Assembly (NCBI GenBank): GCA_943704425.1
Contig: CALSCP010000364.1
Span: forward strand, 25,791-69,289
Length of the DNA: 43,499 bases
From: Ministeria vibrans ATCC 50519
Taxonomy: Eukaryota; Opisthokonta; Filasterea
Direction of reading: 5' to 3'
Part shown: one piece after another, positions 11,343 through 20,718 of the stretch
Position numbering within the stretch: the stretch's first letter is position 1
Layout: every line of letters starts with the position of its first letter
Notes under the pieces: generated by a model
What the model was told of the DNA's origin: nothing
The model's database searches: none
The model's input: the letters and a program-made list of their open reading frames with translations, nothing else
Program-made: the position numbers and the translations under genes

Positions 11343-14083
11343 TACCTCCATCATTAGATGAATGTTGGCGTGCGACCAGTCCAGTTGAGGGGGCACACCA
11401 GTGGCCTGAAAGGCAACCGATCCATATTGTTCGGCGGTCTGTTGCGACATGACAGGCATAAGTTGACTCAGCAGAGTCGGGCCAAAGTCGGGTAGAATGA
11501 AGTAACAGGCGGCCAGTACAGCACCCGAGAACTCCAATAGTGCCTCATACATGTTCTTTTCGTTCGTGACCTTGCCCAGAATGTACGCGAGTGTGCGCAG
11601 TACGAGCGCACGCAACGATACAAGCACATTGGTTTGCTCGTCGGCACGCTCGCTCAATGTTCGACCTGCCCGCGACATGTCCAGCTCGCCTCGTCGCAAA
11701 ATGGTTGTAATAATTGCAAAATATCTAAAATGATTGTATTAAAAAGAGAGAGCATAATTATAAGAATTAAACCAAAACCAAACCAAGTTGTGACATACCG
11801 AACACGATCCTGGTAGATGGTACTGTCTGCATACTCAAGCATGAACGACCAAATATCAAGCATTTGGCGAGCGCCGATACGCACTGCAGCGTCATTTTCA
11901 TAATCAAACATGGCGACTTGAGTGGTAGAGGAGCGTGAGGAGCGCAAGAGTGAGAGCATCTTGAGGAGCGCATCGTTGGCCGAGTGCACTTGCCAACGGT
12001 GTGCTTTGACGTCGCGCACAATGACTTTGTACAGGTCGTGAAGTTCCTTGACTTCGTCTGGAATGTGGATGTGTGATTTGCTGAGTAGAAAAAAAAAGAT
12101 TTAAAAAGAAAGTAAGTGGGTTTATTATTCTTATTCCTTTTTCTTCAGGGGGCTTTTTTTTTTTACCTGAGACGCGAGAAAGCGGACGAGACGGAGGTGG
12201 AGACGCGATGGCGGAGGGTTGAGCTCTTGACGGCGCGAGGAGGTGCGGTAGTGCTGGTGCCCGTTGCGTCTGTCACAACGCCCACAAGCGCTTGTTTGTA
12301 CTACAGGGAGAACGGAAGAAGAGGAGAGAAGGAGAGAATCGAGAGAGGGTACAAGTGAGTGTAAGTGCGAGGTGATTTGGAACACGATATTATACTTTGG
12401 GGACGTTCAGGACACGTAAATGGCCTTCGATGGTGCCGTAGCTGCGTCCGTTTCGCATCAAATGCTCCTAAAGAAAAAAATGGGTGTTAGTCAAGGCAGA
12501 TATAAAGAAGAAGAGCAAATTGTTGGTACCTTGAAGGCAATGGGGTCTTCGGTGACGGCATACTTGCCAAAGGAGATGAAACATTCGCCAACAAGGGTCT
12601 CATCGAGACGAGCCACGCCGCCAAACTGTAGCAAAGGACATTTGAAGGGAAAAAAGGGAGAAAAAAACAGAAATAAAGAGAAAGATAGAGCGGAGGGAGA
12701 GAGAGAAAGAGAGACAAAATAAAAGAAAGTAAAAAAGAGAGAAAGCGAAATAACGTGATAGAGAAAATCAAAGTGATAGAGAAAAAACAAAGTGTGAGAT
12801 GAGAGTCCATATGACGCAAGTAACAACAAGAAATCTCACCTGAAAGAGTGCAATGCGAATGGAGGAAGGACGGATCTCACGGAGGGTACCCTCGATGCCG
12901 ACACCTTCCAGTGAATCGGCGGCCCAAGCGGGCGAGCGGACGCTCTCGACGGGAGGAGAGCGGGTGGATGAAGCATTGCCAACGCCCACGGGAATGTAGG
13001 CGTACTCAAGGATGTAGTGGCGAGCTGTGAACTGTGTCACTTCGCACTCAATGCCGTCCAGCATGATCATCATGTCTGAGATCTGAAACATAAAATATGT
13101 TATTAAAAAGGAAGTTTTTTTTTGGAGTGCGTGTGCGGTAGAACACGAACCTGCTCGAAGCGGACTTGAAGCTCAATGTGCATGGGTGTGGGTGCTTTGC
13201 GGATGGGGTCAAAGAGACGGATGTTGTAGTGAACAGAGTTGGACAGAACGGCCATGAGATTCGTTTCGTACACTAGAAGAAAAAATAAGAGGAGGGAAAG
13301 CGAGGGAGGGAAGAAGAAACAAGGAGAACAGCGCCAAGAGCAATCTGAGAGAAAAGTTTGATATGTACCTCCAACGAGTTCCATTTCAGAATCGAGTTGC
13401 TCGGGCCGGCCACGAAAGGCCTTGATGGAGAAAGTGCGCTTGGCAAGGGTATCCAGGGGCGCAGCGTAGTGAGAGGAGCGCTCCAGCTGAAACTGAAACT
13501 CGGAGCATTTGTAAGCGCTTTCGCTCTTAAAGGTGACTAAACGAAACAAACATTATTAATAATAATACTGATATAATTATTATATTATTATTATTAATGT
13601 GAAAATATTAATGAATGGTGGTGTTTAGAATTCACCTGTGTCCCAAGTGAACTGAAGGAATAAGCGTGTGTTTGAGTTGGAAAAGCCATAGCCACGAATG
13701 CTGTTGATGAGAAGAGCAAAGCGGTCGATGGAAGGGAAGCCATCGACAAGCGAGTTGCGTTGCAGCTTAGAGACACGGTGTTGGACGCCTGCTTCAGTCA
13801 TTTCAAGAAAGCTGAGACGGTCTGCAGATCGTCGTGGGGCTGAAACAACAACAAAAAAATGTGAGAGTGTAGAAAAAAGAGGGAGACAGACAAGAGAGAA
13901 TTTACCTTTGACAGCCTGCTTTTCTGCCTTGGAGCCCGCACATCCGTCATCTGTGACAATACTACATCGTGAATGGACACGGTGAGAGCATTCTACAAAG
14001 AGGAACAAAGTTATTTCAGTGTCATTTTGTCTCCCTCCTCGCTGTATCACTTTGTTGCTTTTGTTTCTTTCTCCCTCCTCTCC

Positions 14084-14117
<34 letters not shown>

Positions 14118-14981
14118 CTCTTGCACTCTTCTCTCCCATGTAGCTCCTATCACACACGCACACACGCATCTACGCAAGTCGCGCTTTGGTGCATAGCTTA
14201 CCACAGCACTTGAGACTCTTGCCCCAGATAAGCTGAGCACACGCATCGCATTGTTTCGGTGTTTTGACCACTTGCGTCTTGAAGCGATGAGGCTTCTTGA
14301 CATCGTCTTCTTCCTGGCGCACACGAGAGGTAGACGGCGATAGAGGCACGTCGACTAAAAAGAGCATTGCAACGAGAGAGTCGAGAGTCAGGAAAGTTGC
14401 GACCAAGCCAAGAAGGGATCAGCGAGCGTACCGGGATTGGCGACGGTGAAGAGGATTTCAAGACGGATGCGGCCCTGAGGCTCAAGCATGATCCACAGGT
14501 CGTTGACGCCGCGCTCGTTGAGGCTCTCCAGGCGCAGCAGGCCCGAACCCACCTTGGTGCCGTCGACGTCCAAGTCATCGACTACGTTGAACACACTCAC
14601 CCCGAGTTCCTCCACCTACAACCACACGCCCCGTGTGAGTGTCTGCCCTTGACATTGGTACTGATTGTAGAGTGCAGTTCACACAGTGAAGCGCATTTGG
14701 TTCTTTTTCCCTTTCCGGTTTTTTTTTCTTTCTTTTTTGCTTTAGTCCAATAAGGAACAGAAATGTACCTTAGCCATTGGAAATGATAGCCTTTCGTTCC
14801 ACTTGACACATAGACTCCCACTTGCAGTGCACGTGGAGGCCCTTGTGCCCCCGAAACTGACGGTACAGAAGAACTCGGCGGGTTTGGGGTCCACAGAGTT
14901 TTGCTCTCGCACCATGAACAGATCCTGTGCCTCTATGACACGGATCTTCACCGTACGAAGGTCCCACGAGACCTTCGCCAT
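8744..14981 (-). CDS. C2 - C1 - DUF1765 multidomain protein
   Basis: Fourteen exons in phase: 14981-14769, 14615-14432, 14354-14202, 13992-13906, 13839-13636, 13536-13369, 13272-13151, 13082-12840, 12625-12530, 12467-12396, 12300-12167, 12080-11799, 11724-11346 and 11197-8744. They give 1596 residues. Residues 1 to about 130 form a C2 domain (VKIRVIEAQDLF...). A C1 zinc finger follows, with HRFKTQVVKTPKQCDAC and ECSHRVHSRCSIVTDDGC. Its Cys/His order is right, but the loop after the second Cys is 10 instead of 13-14 residues. After about 650 residues of unassigned globular sequence comes a DUF1765-like helical region. Its landmarks are LLHNVNLLSPIMSTVLRR, a CIQMLLESDLCETVGNTLVLLY segment and FFRLFAHYDYVVRATFHQLL. 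The last 500 residues are Ser/Thr/Asp-rich and probably disordered. DUF1765 (UPF0592) is described from fungi and amoebozoans and has no assigned function. C2 and C1 suggest lipid or diacylglycerol-controlled membrane recruitment. The DUF1765 call is from remembered family pattern. Confidence 0.75.
11272..11342. repeat. (ATT)n microsatellite
   Basis: A pure TTA/ATT triplet run of about 70 bases sits immediately downstream (on the minus strand) of the donor at 11345-11344, inside the intron before the last exon of the DUF1765 gene. Read as protein it gives poly-Asn or poly-Tyr, which is not coding. Confidence 0.97.
12722..12803. repeat. Intronic purine repeat with AAAGTGATAGAGA units
   Basis: Three related units (AACGTGATAGAGA, CAAAGTGATAGAGA, CAAAGTGTGAGATGAGA) lie in the DUF1765 gene intron between exons 13082-12840 and 12625-12530. 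They belong to the dispersed intronic family also present near 6085, 14047, 21530 and 34970. Confidence 0.6.
14047..14114. repeat. TATCACTTTGTT unit followed by (TTTC)n
   Basis: An intronic pyrimidine tract of the DUF1765 gene begins with TATCACTTTGTT and ends in about seven TTTC tetranucleotides (14084-14114). Confidence 0.75.
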
Positions 14982-15143
14982 TGACGGAGCCGCAAGAGGG
15001 TTAAGAAAAGAAATACTTTAGGTCTTTCGTCATTAGCGTGTCATTATCGTAATTTTCGACTCAAATAATAATCAATTTACTATTTAGCACACAATTTCTT
15101 TTGTTGGTTTTGCCTTTTGTTTCTGGAATAAAGCGCTTTTCGA
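14982..15143. promoter_or_regulatory. Bidirectional promoter region, C2-C1-DUF1765 gene / SUMO
   Basis: Only 162 bases separate the divergent start codons at 14981 (minus) and 15144 (plus), so both core promoters must lie here or overlap exons. The region is AT-rich in the middle (around 15060-15090). No motif stands out. Confidence 0.5.
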
Positions 15144-15908
15144 ATGGCTGACGAAGACTCAAAGGTTGGAGCCTTCTGGTTGTTTCACGTGCTGCACTCT
15201 TTTATATTTTTCAGGGTCGCACTTTCGCGCCAAGAGTGAAAATGGTCGTGAAACACGTCGAGCAGGACTAACGGAGGGTGTTTCTTGCGTGTAGGAGGGA
15301 GTGAAGAAGGAGGGAGCTAGCGAACACATCAATGTCAAGGTGGTGACAGCGGTACGTGGCGTCAGAGCGGCTGAGTTGGTGTGTTTCGCGAACCCTTTCT
15401 CGCGTCGTCTTCCTCTCGTTTTGCCTCCTCCTCCCACAACGCGGGGGCCGCTGCGGTTTGTGTGGTTAAAACGAAGGGAAGGGGGCTGGGGTGTTTAACA
15501 GTTGCGGCGGGCAAGCTGGACATGAAACTATATAATATTATCACGATTGTGCTCATCGTCTACTATACTGTGTCACAGTGTATGTGTATGTGTGTTGAAA
15601 CTTTTTTTTTATTATTTGGTCCAGGACAAACTTGAGGTGCAATTCCGCATTAAGATGTCGACGCCGTTGAAGCGGTTGAAGGAGGCGTTTTGCAAGCGAA
15701 ATGGCATTGAGCCTAATAGCGTGCGTCTGATTACGGGCGAAGGAACTCGCATTGATGATGGTAATTGGTTTGCCTTGCTTCCTTGTGTCTCTGAACCTTT
15801 TCTTATGATGGTTTAGATGATACGGCGACGACCTTGAATTTGGAAGAAGGAGATGTGATTGATGCCACTATCCAACAAACTGGGGGTGGGAATGAAAGAG
15901 AGGTGTAA
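15144..15908 (+). CDS. SUMO: SUMO (small ubiquitin-like modifier) precursor
   Basis: Four exons (15144-15164, 15295-15351, 15625-15760, 15817-15908) encode 101 residues. After a short acidic lead (MADEDSK, EGVKKEGASE) the beta-grasp fold starts at HINVKVVTA. It continues with DKLEVQFRIKMSTPLKRLKE, AFCKRNGIEPNSVRL, GTRIDDDDTATTLNLEEGD and VIDATIQQTGGG. The chain ends in NEREV after the Gly-Gly, so a ULP/SENP protease must trim it to expose the diglycine for E1 activation and conjugation to lysines of nuclear targets. Vertebrate SUMO-2/3 precursors have a similar length. The first donor (GTTGGA) is weak. The gene is divergent from the C2-C1-DUF1765 gene and tandem with NFS1. Confidence 0.95.
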
Positions 15909-16242
15909 GCCGCTGTAAGAAGATGAGATAACTTGAGATAGAGAATGGTAGACTGTGTGAGGAGTGGCGCCAGTGAGTGACGCATTAATAGGGTCAGAGG
16001 GACAGACAAAATGTGTGAATAAGAAAAATAAATTGCCGATATTGCCGAGGGGGTTTGTAGGCCAGATAGCCGATCGGCATCCATATTTGCAGCTTGAGCC
16101 ATACTAATAAGTACTGTCACTCTGCATACATTTTTGGAATTTTAATTCTACTCGTGTCTCAATTCTCAATCATATAACATTACTAGTTCAATTAATTTAT
16201 TCAATTCATTTTTTTTTCTTTTGCTCTCTGCGACTTCTTCTC
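15909..16242. other. Intergenic spacer SUMO to NFS1
   Basis: 334 bases holding the SUMO 3' UTR and the NFS1 promoter. The right half is AT-rich (from about 16130). I see no gene, tRNA or strong repeat. Confidence 0.6.
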
Positions 16243-16619
16243 ATGATCCGCTCTTTTTTAAGTCGCCCACAGGCGACAGTGGTGGCGCGAAACGCGTCGC
16301 GATCGCTGTGGGCGTGTGCGCGCACGTATTCGACGACCACGAACGATGCAAACGACGAGAATGACGCCAGCGACGAACAGGCAGACGAACAGAAGACCAA
16401 GATGAAGGCGGCGTTTGCCGCTGCGTCTGACGGCACCCGCCCCGTCTACCTTGACCAGCAGTCGACTACGCCACTGGTACGATGCCCTTGAAGCGTCTTG
16501 AAGAGCAGAAAAAACAGACTTTTTTTTTTTCACGTTTCACATATTCTGTGGAGTGCACAAATTTTATAATGAGTCATCCTTGTGGCGTACTTGGTGTCAG
16601 AATGCACACACACACACAC

Positions 16620-16650
<31 letters not shown>

Positions 16651-18131
16651 TACATACATACACAACCTGTGGCTGGCTACACACGAGAAATGACATTGAC
16701 CTTTTGCTGATGTTCTTGCGTTGTGTGTGTGTGTTTAGGATCCACGCGTCCTCGACAAAATGATGCCGTACTTTACGGAGAAATTTGGCAACCCACACTC
16801 GCGCACGCATCCGTACGGCTGGGAGGCCGAAGCGGGCATGGAAGAGGCGCGCGCAGAGATTGCCAAGCTGATCGGAGCGGACGCCAAAGAGGTGGTGTTC
16901 ACCTCGGGTGCGACGGAGAGCAACAACATTGCGGTGAAGGGTATCATGCGATTCCACCGATCCAACGGCAAGAAGCATGTGATCACCCTTCAGACGGAAC
17001 ACAAGTGCGTGCTCGACTCGTGCAGAGCGTTAGAGAACGAAGGCTTCGACGTGACGTACCTACCGGTCGAGCCCAATGGGATTGTGTCGATGGCGACTCT
17101 CGAGGCGGCCATACGCCCCGACACCGGCCTCATCTCGGTCATGTCGGTGAACAACGAGATTGGCGTCATTCAACCCATTACCGAAATTGGCGCGCTCTGT
17201 CGTTCGCGCAAAATCTTTTTCCACACAGACGCAGCGCAGGCAGTCGGCAAGATCCCACTCGACGTCAACGCCATGAAAATCGACCTTATGTAAGAATAAT
17301 AATAATAATAATTATTATTATTAATTTATAATAATATTAATAATGATTATTGTTATTGTTGTGTTTGAAGGAGCATCTCGGGTCACAAGTTGTACGGCCC
17401 CAAGGGTATTGGTGCGCTTTACGTGCGACGCAAGCCGCGCGTGCGTCTGGAGCCACTCTTCTCGGGCGGTGGCCAGGAGCGCAACGTGCGCAGTGGCACA
17501 GTGCCCACTCCTTTGGCCGTCGGCCTTGGCGAGGCCTGTCGCATTGCCGGCTTGGACATGAAGGTATTCTTCCCAATTATGAAAGAAACAAGAAAAATTA
17601 ATATTCTACTAATAATAATATTATTATTATTATTTTAGAGTGATACTGAGCGCATTACACGTCTGGCCAAGCGGCTTTACGATGGGATCTGCGCCAAGTG
17701 TGACATGGTGATTCTCAACGGAGACCCGGAGAAGCGCTACCCCGGCTGCCTCAACCTGTCGTTTGCGTACATTGAGGGCGAAGCAATGCTCATGGCGCTC
17801 AAGGGCGTCGCCCTGTCGTCTGGCTCTGCCTGCACCTCCGCCTCCCTCGAGCCCTCTTATGTTCTTCGTGCCGTTGGGGCCGATGAGGATCTTGCTCACT
17901 CGTCCATCCGCTTTGGCATTGGCCGCTTCACCACCGAAGAGGAAATTGACTTTACCATCGACCTGTGTGTCTCTAAAATCGAAAAGTATCAACGACAATA
18001 TTGTATATTTTGTTTGTGTTTTCTTCTGTTAATTCTTTTTTTTTTTCTGTAGACTCCGTGATATGTCGCCTCTGTGGGATATGGTCAAGGAGGGTATTGA
18101 CCTCAAGACGATCAATTGGTCTCAGCATTGA
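16243..18131 (+). CDS. NFS1: Mitochondrial cysteine desulfurase
   Basis: Five exons (16243-16476, 16739-17289, 17371-17563, 17639-17985, 18053-18131) encode 467 residues, the usual NFS1/IscS eukaryotic length. The enzyme is PLP-dependent and takes sulfur from cysteine for iron-sulfur cluster assembly on ISCU and for tRNA thiolation. Residues 1 to about 30 ([20 protein letters not shown]) form a clear mitochondrial presequence. Landmarks are [89 protein letters not shown] and [20 protein letters not shown] (PLP lysine in SGHK). The persulfide-carrying Cys is in [17 protein letters not shown]. The C-terminus is [18 protein letters not shown], as in other NFS1 proteins. In eukaryotes it needs ISD11 and acyl-carrier protein, neither of which is in this window. 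Confidence 0.97.
16606..16665. repeat. (CA)n/(CATA)n microsatellite in NFS1 intron 1
   Basis: Alternating CACA and CATACATA blocks between exons 16243-16476 and 16739-17289. Confidence 0.93.
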
Positions 18132-18604
18132 ATGTATTAGAAAAATTAAACAGACACCTTTCCAAACAGTTTCTTACGGTTGAATCGGAAATTATATTAT
18201 TATAATAATTAAAATAATAATAAAGAAAATAAATAGAGAGTCGAGAGCTGTATTCAATGTCAAAAAACTATAATTTATTATACTACTGTCTAAGCAAATT
18301 GAAATCAATGGAATTGGCATTGCTCTGTCTCTGTTCGTATGCGGTGCCTGTGATGGAAGTCACCCCGTGAGGTTGGCATGAAATTGCCGACGTAGTCAGT
18401 CATTGACAGTGTAGGAACGGCGAGATCAGTCTGATGTGACGGATGACTCTTTCATTTTTAAGGGTCGGAGAAAAAAGAGAAAACCCTCAAAATAAGGGAT
18501 AATCAACTTGACTCAAACAGACTGACTCACTGACTGTCCGGCCACTATTTTATTTGGCTGTTGTGCTGCCAAATTTGAACATTAGCATTAGGTAGTGGTG
18601 CGCG
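18132..18604 (+). promoter_or_regulatory. Intergenic region upstream of the caspase-NB-ARC gene
   Basis: 473 bases. The left part is AT-rich and carries the NFS1 3' end. At 18456-18465 TTTTAAGGGT and at 18483-18492 ACCCTCAAAA form an imperfect inverted pair about 110-150 bases before the ATG at 18605. The same motif occurs three times at 40113-40150 upstream of the CSDE1-like gene. A GACTCA/TGACTCA-like cluster follows (about 18508-18535). No gene is visible. Confidence 0.4.
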
Positions 18605-20653
18605 ATGTCCACATGTAAGAATAACGCAGTTCGGCGCGAGAAATACGCTCTCGTCGTGGGACGAACAATTTACAACGCAACGCAAGACGCACTCGACACG
18701 CTCAGAGGGGTCGCGGCGACGGTGCGAAACGTTGCGGTCGACCTGCACCGCAACGGATTCATGGTCGTCGTGGTCGCAGACACGCGCGTGGCGTTGGCAC
18801 AGGGCGCCTTCGCCAATGCGACCGTCGAGCAACAATACGTCGATGACAGCAGGCAAGCCAAGCGGGCCGGCAGCCTGCGGTGGATTTGTGGCGATGCTAC
18901 ACGAGCTAATGTCCGTGCTGCGTTAGCCGCGCTGGCCGCCATGGTGCCTGGGCACGTTGCAGCAACCGCAGACGAACTGGTCATTTACATTGCGGCTCAC
19001 GGTGTCGAGAACGACTCTGACCGCTCGTACGGCGCCGCATTGGGCGAGTGCCGGTGCGTGCAGCAGACGACGGACGCGCACGGCGAGGTGACGGGGGTCT
19101 ACGAGGGCGCGTACACGATGGAGCAGCTGCACGACGATTTGGGCGTCGACCAAGAAGATCAACGGTGGCGCAACACGCTCGTGGTGCTCGACACATGCCA
19201 TTCGGGCGCTGCCTTTGACATGACACAGCCACAGGTTGTGTGCGCACGCAGTCGTGGCGTCGGAGAGACACCCACCTTCCAAACAGCGTACCTGTCGGAG
19301 TCGTTTCATTGTCTTGCTGCCGCGCCGAGTCGATTTCCCGCGTTTAACGAAGACTCTGGGACGCTGCTGTACACGGCTTTGCGGCGCGCATGGCTGTCGC
19401 CTGGTGGTGACGGCGGCGCATTTGGGCGCACGGGCGGCGAGGGGGTGGCGGAATGGGCTACGATCGGGTGTGTGGCGGACCGCGTCAACGCCGAGCTGAC
19501 GGCAATTCTGGCAGCGGGCGCGAGCGATTTCTTGTTGCACCGACAGACTTGCGAACTCAGACGACTGCCATGGTGCACCAGCACGAATGTGGGAGAGTTT
19601 GTGGTGTTCAACAAGAACTACACGGAGCGGAACAAGCTGGCAATGGTCCCGTCGCCACCAATGTGCTTTGCGGGACGCAAAGGTGAGCTGGCGGAGCTGC
19701 ACAAGCGACTGATGAGTGATGGCCAGGCGATGATCGGCAACAACGTCGCTGTGCGTGCGGCAGGCGGGGTGGGGAAGAGTGCGATGGCGGCGGTGTACGC
19801 GACGGAGCACGTGCACGAGTACACTTGGTTGTTGTGGGTGCGAGGCACGAATGCAGAGACGATGGTGGCGTCGTTTCGAGAGGCAGCGGCATACATTCCA
19901 CTGCGTGGAGTGACAAGGACGAGTAAAGATGAGAAGGTGGTGGCGGCGATGCGAGAGTGGCTGTCGCACGAGAAGGGATGGTTGATGGTGGTGGACGGAT
20001 GGGATGTGGTGACGAAGGAGATGGTGGCGCTGATGCCTTCGGGACAGACTTGCGGGAAGATGATTGTGACGACACGACTGCAGAGTGTGCGTGACTTTGG
20101 TGCGCTGTTTGGAGGCGGGGGCGGGGATGTGGCACTGTCGTTGGATGTGCTAGAGGAGGAGGATGCGGTGGGATATCTGCTGGAGCGACTACCAGAGAGG
20201 AAGGAGAAGGAGAGTGAGGGGTTGAGGAAGGTTGCTGTGGAGTTGGGGAGAATGCCGCTTGCGCTTGAGCTTGCGAGTGGGTATCTGGCGGAGATGGTGG
20301 GAGTGAGTGCGAGTGGGTATCTGAAGAGGCTGGGCGGCGACCGATTGACAGCGTTGCAGGAGCGAACGGGAGATGGTCAGGTGGTAGATCGAGTCTTGGC
20401 GACGTATTGGCCAAGCATTGAACGAGCGATGGAGATTGGAGGAGAGGAGATGGTGAAGAAGATTGTGGGGGTGATGGGGATGGTGGAAGGGAGTGGGATT
20501 GATGTGGGTCTGCTGCGCGTGTTGGTAGTGGGGAAGAAGAGAGAAGAAGAGGAGGGAGCAGAGGAGGATGAGTTTGATGTGGCGCTTTTGTTTCTGTGTC
20601 GACTGTCTGTTTTGAAGAGGGGAGGGACACGCGTGAGTGTGCACGAGCTGGTG
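18605..20653 (+). CDS. Caspase/metacaspase-like protease fused to NB-ARC ATPase (STAND/NLR-like), 3' end lost in gap
   Basis: One uninterrupted frame of 683 codons runs into the assembly gap without a stop. Residues about 13-265 are a C14 (caspase/metacaspase) p20-type domain: KYALVVGRTIYNA, the catalytic His in VIYIAAHGVE (His132), the catalytic Cys in VVLDTCHSGAAF (Cys198) and LYTALRRAW near its end. DTCHSG is the metacaspase/orthocaspase form rather than the animal QACRG form. Residues about 355-560 are NB-ARC: FAGRKGELAELHKRL, P-loop RAAGGVGKSA (Lys391), Walker B WLMVVDGWD (Asp464), MIVTTR (486-491) and LGRMPLALELA (547-557). A winged-helix-like stretch follows. In relatives a TPR or WD40 sensor would come next, but it is not in the window. 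The expected role is a switch in which ligand-induced oligomerisation activates an on-board protease, in cell death or self/non-self defence. No signal peptide or membrane helix. The NB-ARC half is markedly poorer in C on the coding strand than the protease half. Confidence 0.88.
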
Positions 20654-20662
20654 NNNNNNNNN
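20654..20662. other. Assembly gap (9 N)
   Basis: The caspase-NB-ARC reading frame ends here on the left. To the right lies an intron of the minus-strand SERINC gene. No gene crosses the gap. Confidence 0.95.
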
Positions 20663-20696
20663 GCTCGAGCGCGGCTTCAAGCGCGAGGTCGACGAT
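20663..20696. repeat. 34-base exact copy of DEAD-box helicase coding sequence
   Basis: These 34 bases, directly right of the N run, are identical to 7382-7415, which encode residues around LERGFKREVDD in the DEAD-box gene. Identity stops after GACGAT. In place they form part of a SERINC intron and have no coding sense. This is most likely an assembly or gap-filling artefact. Confidence 0.85.
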
Positions 20697-20718
20697 TTCT
20701 TTCTTTCTCTGTTCGTAC

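Noticed and set aside
11253-11345. Poly-Asn and poly-Tyr stretches read from ATT repeats
   Set aside because: Splice sites bracket the repeat and protein similarity stops at the donor, so the tract is intronic.
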